A stretch of 64,000 bases of DNA from Streptomyces sp. TSRI0281 (GTDB taxonomy: Bacteria; Actinomycetota; Actinomycetes; Streptomycetales; Streptomycetaceae), in the NCBI RefSeq assembly GCF_001905125.1, contig NZ_LWLE01000005.1, positions 124,001-188,000 of the forward strand. The letters run 5' to 3'. A model generated the notes under the pieces. That model was not told the origin of the DNA. It made no database searches and saw nothing but the letters and a program-made list of their open reading frames with translations. Below are positions 63,483 through 64,000 of this stretch, piece after piece; position 1 is the stretch's first letter; every line of letters begins with the position of its first letter. The position numbers were made by a program, and so were the translations under genes.

Positions 63483-64000
63483 TCAGCTCCAGTGCGCGGG
63501 GAGGGTCAGGGATGACGGAAGCCTGGTCGCCGCGTCGCCCTTGGCCGCGTTGAGCTGGGCCTGGGTCAGGAACAGGCTGCCGGTCAGGTCGGCGCCCGTG
63601 AGGTCGGCGTCGCGGAAGTCGGCGCCGATCAGGTCGGCGAGGCGGAGGTCGGCTCCGGAGAGATCGGCCGCGATGAGGTAGGCCCCGCGCAGGTCCGCAC
63701 CCCGCAGATCGGCGCCCTTGAGCCGGGCTCCGATGAGGTCGGCGCCGCGGTGGTCGCGCTTCTTGCGGCGGGGCGCGCTCGCCCGTACGAGTGCGCTGGT
63801 CCGCAGCAGCAGGTCGGAGATCCCGCCCCGGTGCGCCGCCACGTCCAGTTCGGCCAGGGCTTCGGGCGAACCGTCGCTGTGACGTTCCGTCGCTTCGATG
63901 GCGCGCCGGATCTCGGGATGCAGTGACGCGGCGGCGGGAAGGGTGAGCGCCTCGGTGAGATACCAGAGCAGTTCCTGGAGTTGACGCACCACCGGGAACA
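63483..64000 (-). CDS. pentapeptide-repeat protein, 5' end cut by the window
   Basis: The frame is open to the right edge; the GTG at 63992 is a possible start, but the protein may begin outside. About 170 residues are visible. The first 80 are helical (LQELLWYLTEALTLP, IRRAIEATERHSDGSPEAL). Then about ten A(D/N)LxG repeats follow (ADLIGARLKGADLRGADLRG, DLSGADLRLADLIGADFRD), a right-handed quadrilateral beta-helix. MfpA/Qnr-like proteins protect gyrase from quinolones, but most members have unknown roles. The repeat region is short. Confidence 0.82.
   Translation of the reverse strand, partial: FPVVRQLQELLWYLTEALTLPAAASLHPEIRRAIEATERHSDGSPEALAELDVAAHRGGISDLLLRTSALVRASAPRRKKRDHRGADLIGARLKGADLRGADLRGAYLIAADLSGADLRLADLIGADFRDADLTGADLTGSLFLTQAQLNAAKGDAATRLPSSLTLPAHWS

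Overview
The window is high-GC DNA that reads like a Streptomyces or close relative, in the accessory part of the chromosome. The reasons are the strong third-position GC, common GTG starts, AGGAGG-type ribosome sites, many divergent regulator/enzyme pairs, and families typical of that genus: SpoIIE-type phosphatase, AlkZ-like glycosylases, ABC-F proteins, a MASE1 protein, MptB and an MT0933-type antitoxin. Functions were assigned from motifs and family resemblance by eye; no database search was run.

Layout. 0-3 kb: the 3' end of a nucleotide-sugar 6-dehydrogenase and an asparagine-synthase-like amidotransferase, probably the edge of a surface-polysaccharide cluster. 3-9.8 kb: MBL hydrolase, WYL regulator divergent from an AlkZ-like glycosylase, class 3 lipase, subtilase, and a beta-lactamase-fold serine hydrolase. 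10.0-13.0 kb: a translationally coupled pair, a methyltransferase with an unknown N-terminal half and an ATP-grasp peptide ligase of the PGM1 type. This is the best candidate for an undescribed biosynthetic unit. 13.1-15.1 kb: double-HTH MerR regulator divergent from an erythromycin-esterase-like enzyme around an 18-bp palindrome. 15.2-17.7 kb: four broken genes in a row. 17.7-24.8 kb: a less GC-rich envelope module (PBP4-type DD-carboxypeptidase, DUF4097 lipoprotein, FtsX-type ABC transporter, NarL-type two-component system) with a perfect 24-bp palindrome in its divergent promoter region, and an IS5-family transposase remnant on its right.

25.2-34.3 kb: a LacI-controlled catabolic locus (permease, unknown protein, HyuA/oxoprolinase-like ATPase, FAD oxidoreductase, LacI, and a divergent Tat-exported beta-propeller protein), with two near-identical operator palindromes. 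34.4-46.2 kb: oxidoreductases and hydrolases, each beside its own regulator (frameshifted TetR, MarR, PadR), a PapA-like acyltransferase lacking the HHxxxDG histidines, and a second AlkZ-like glycosylase. 46.4-49.8 kb: two tandem ABC-F genes behind a leader that holds a short ORF and a terminator-like hairpin. 50.1-64 kb: MptB-type mannosyltransferase, a tRNA-Trp, SpoIIE phosphatase plus MASE1 membrane protein, a small antitoxin-like protein, a predicted membrane-tethered ECF sigma factor carrying a zinc-finger motif and an extracellular CAP domain, a stand-alone cytochrome oxidase subunit I, a decayed alcohol dehydrogenase, a GH25 muramidase, an F420-reductase-like protein, an SRPBCC protein and a pentapeptide-repeat protein cut by the window end.

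Themes. Self-protection genes are frequent (two AlkZ-like proteins, two ABC-F proteins, an Ere-like esterase, a Lia/Bce-like module), and so is gene decay (DUF6624, a secreted small protein, VOC, alpha/beta hydrolase, TetR and ADH genes are all broken).
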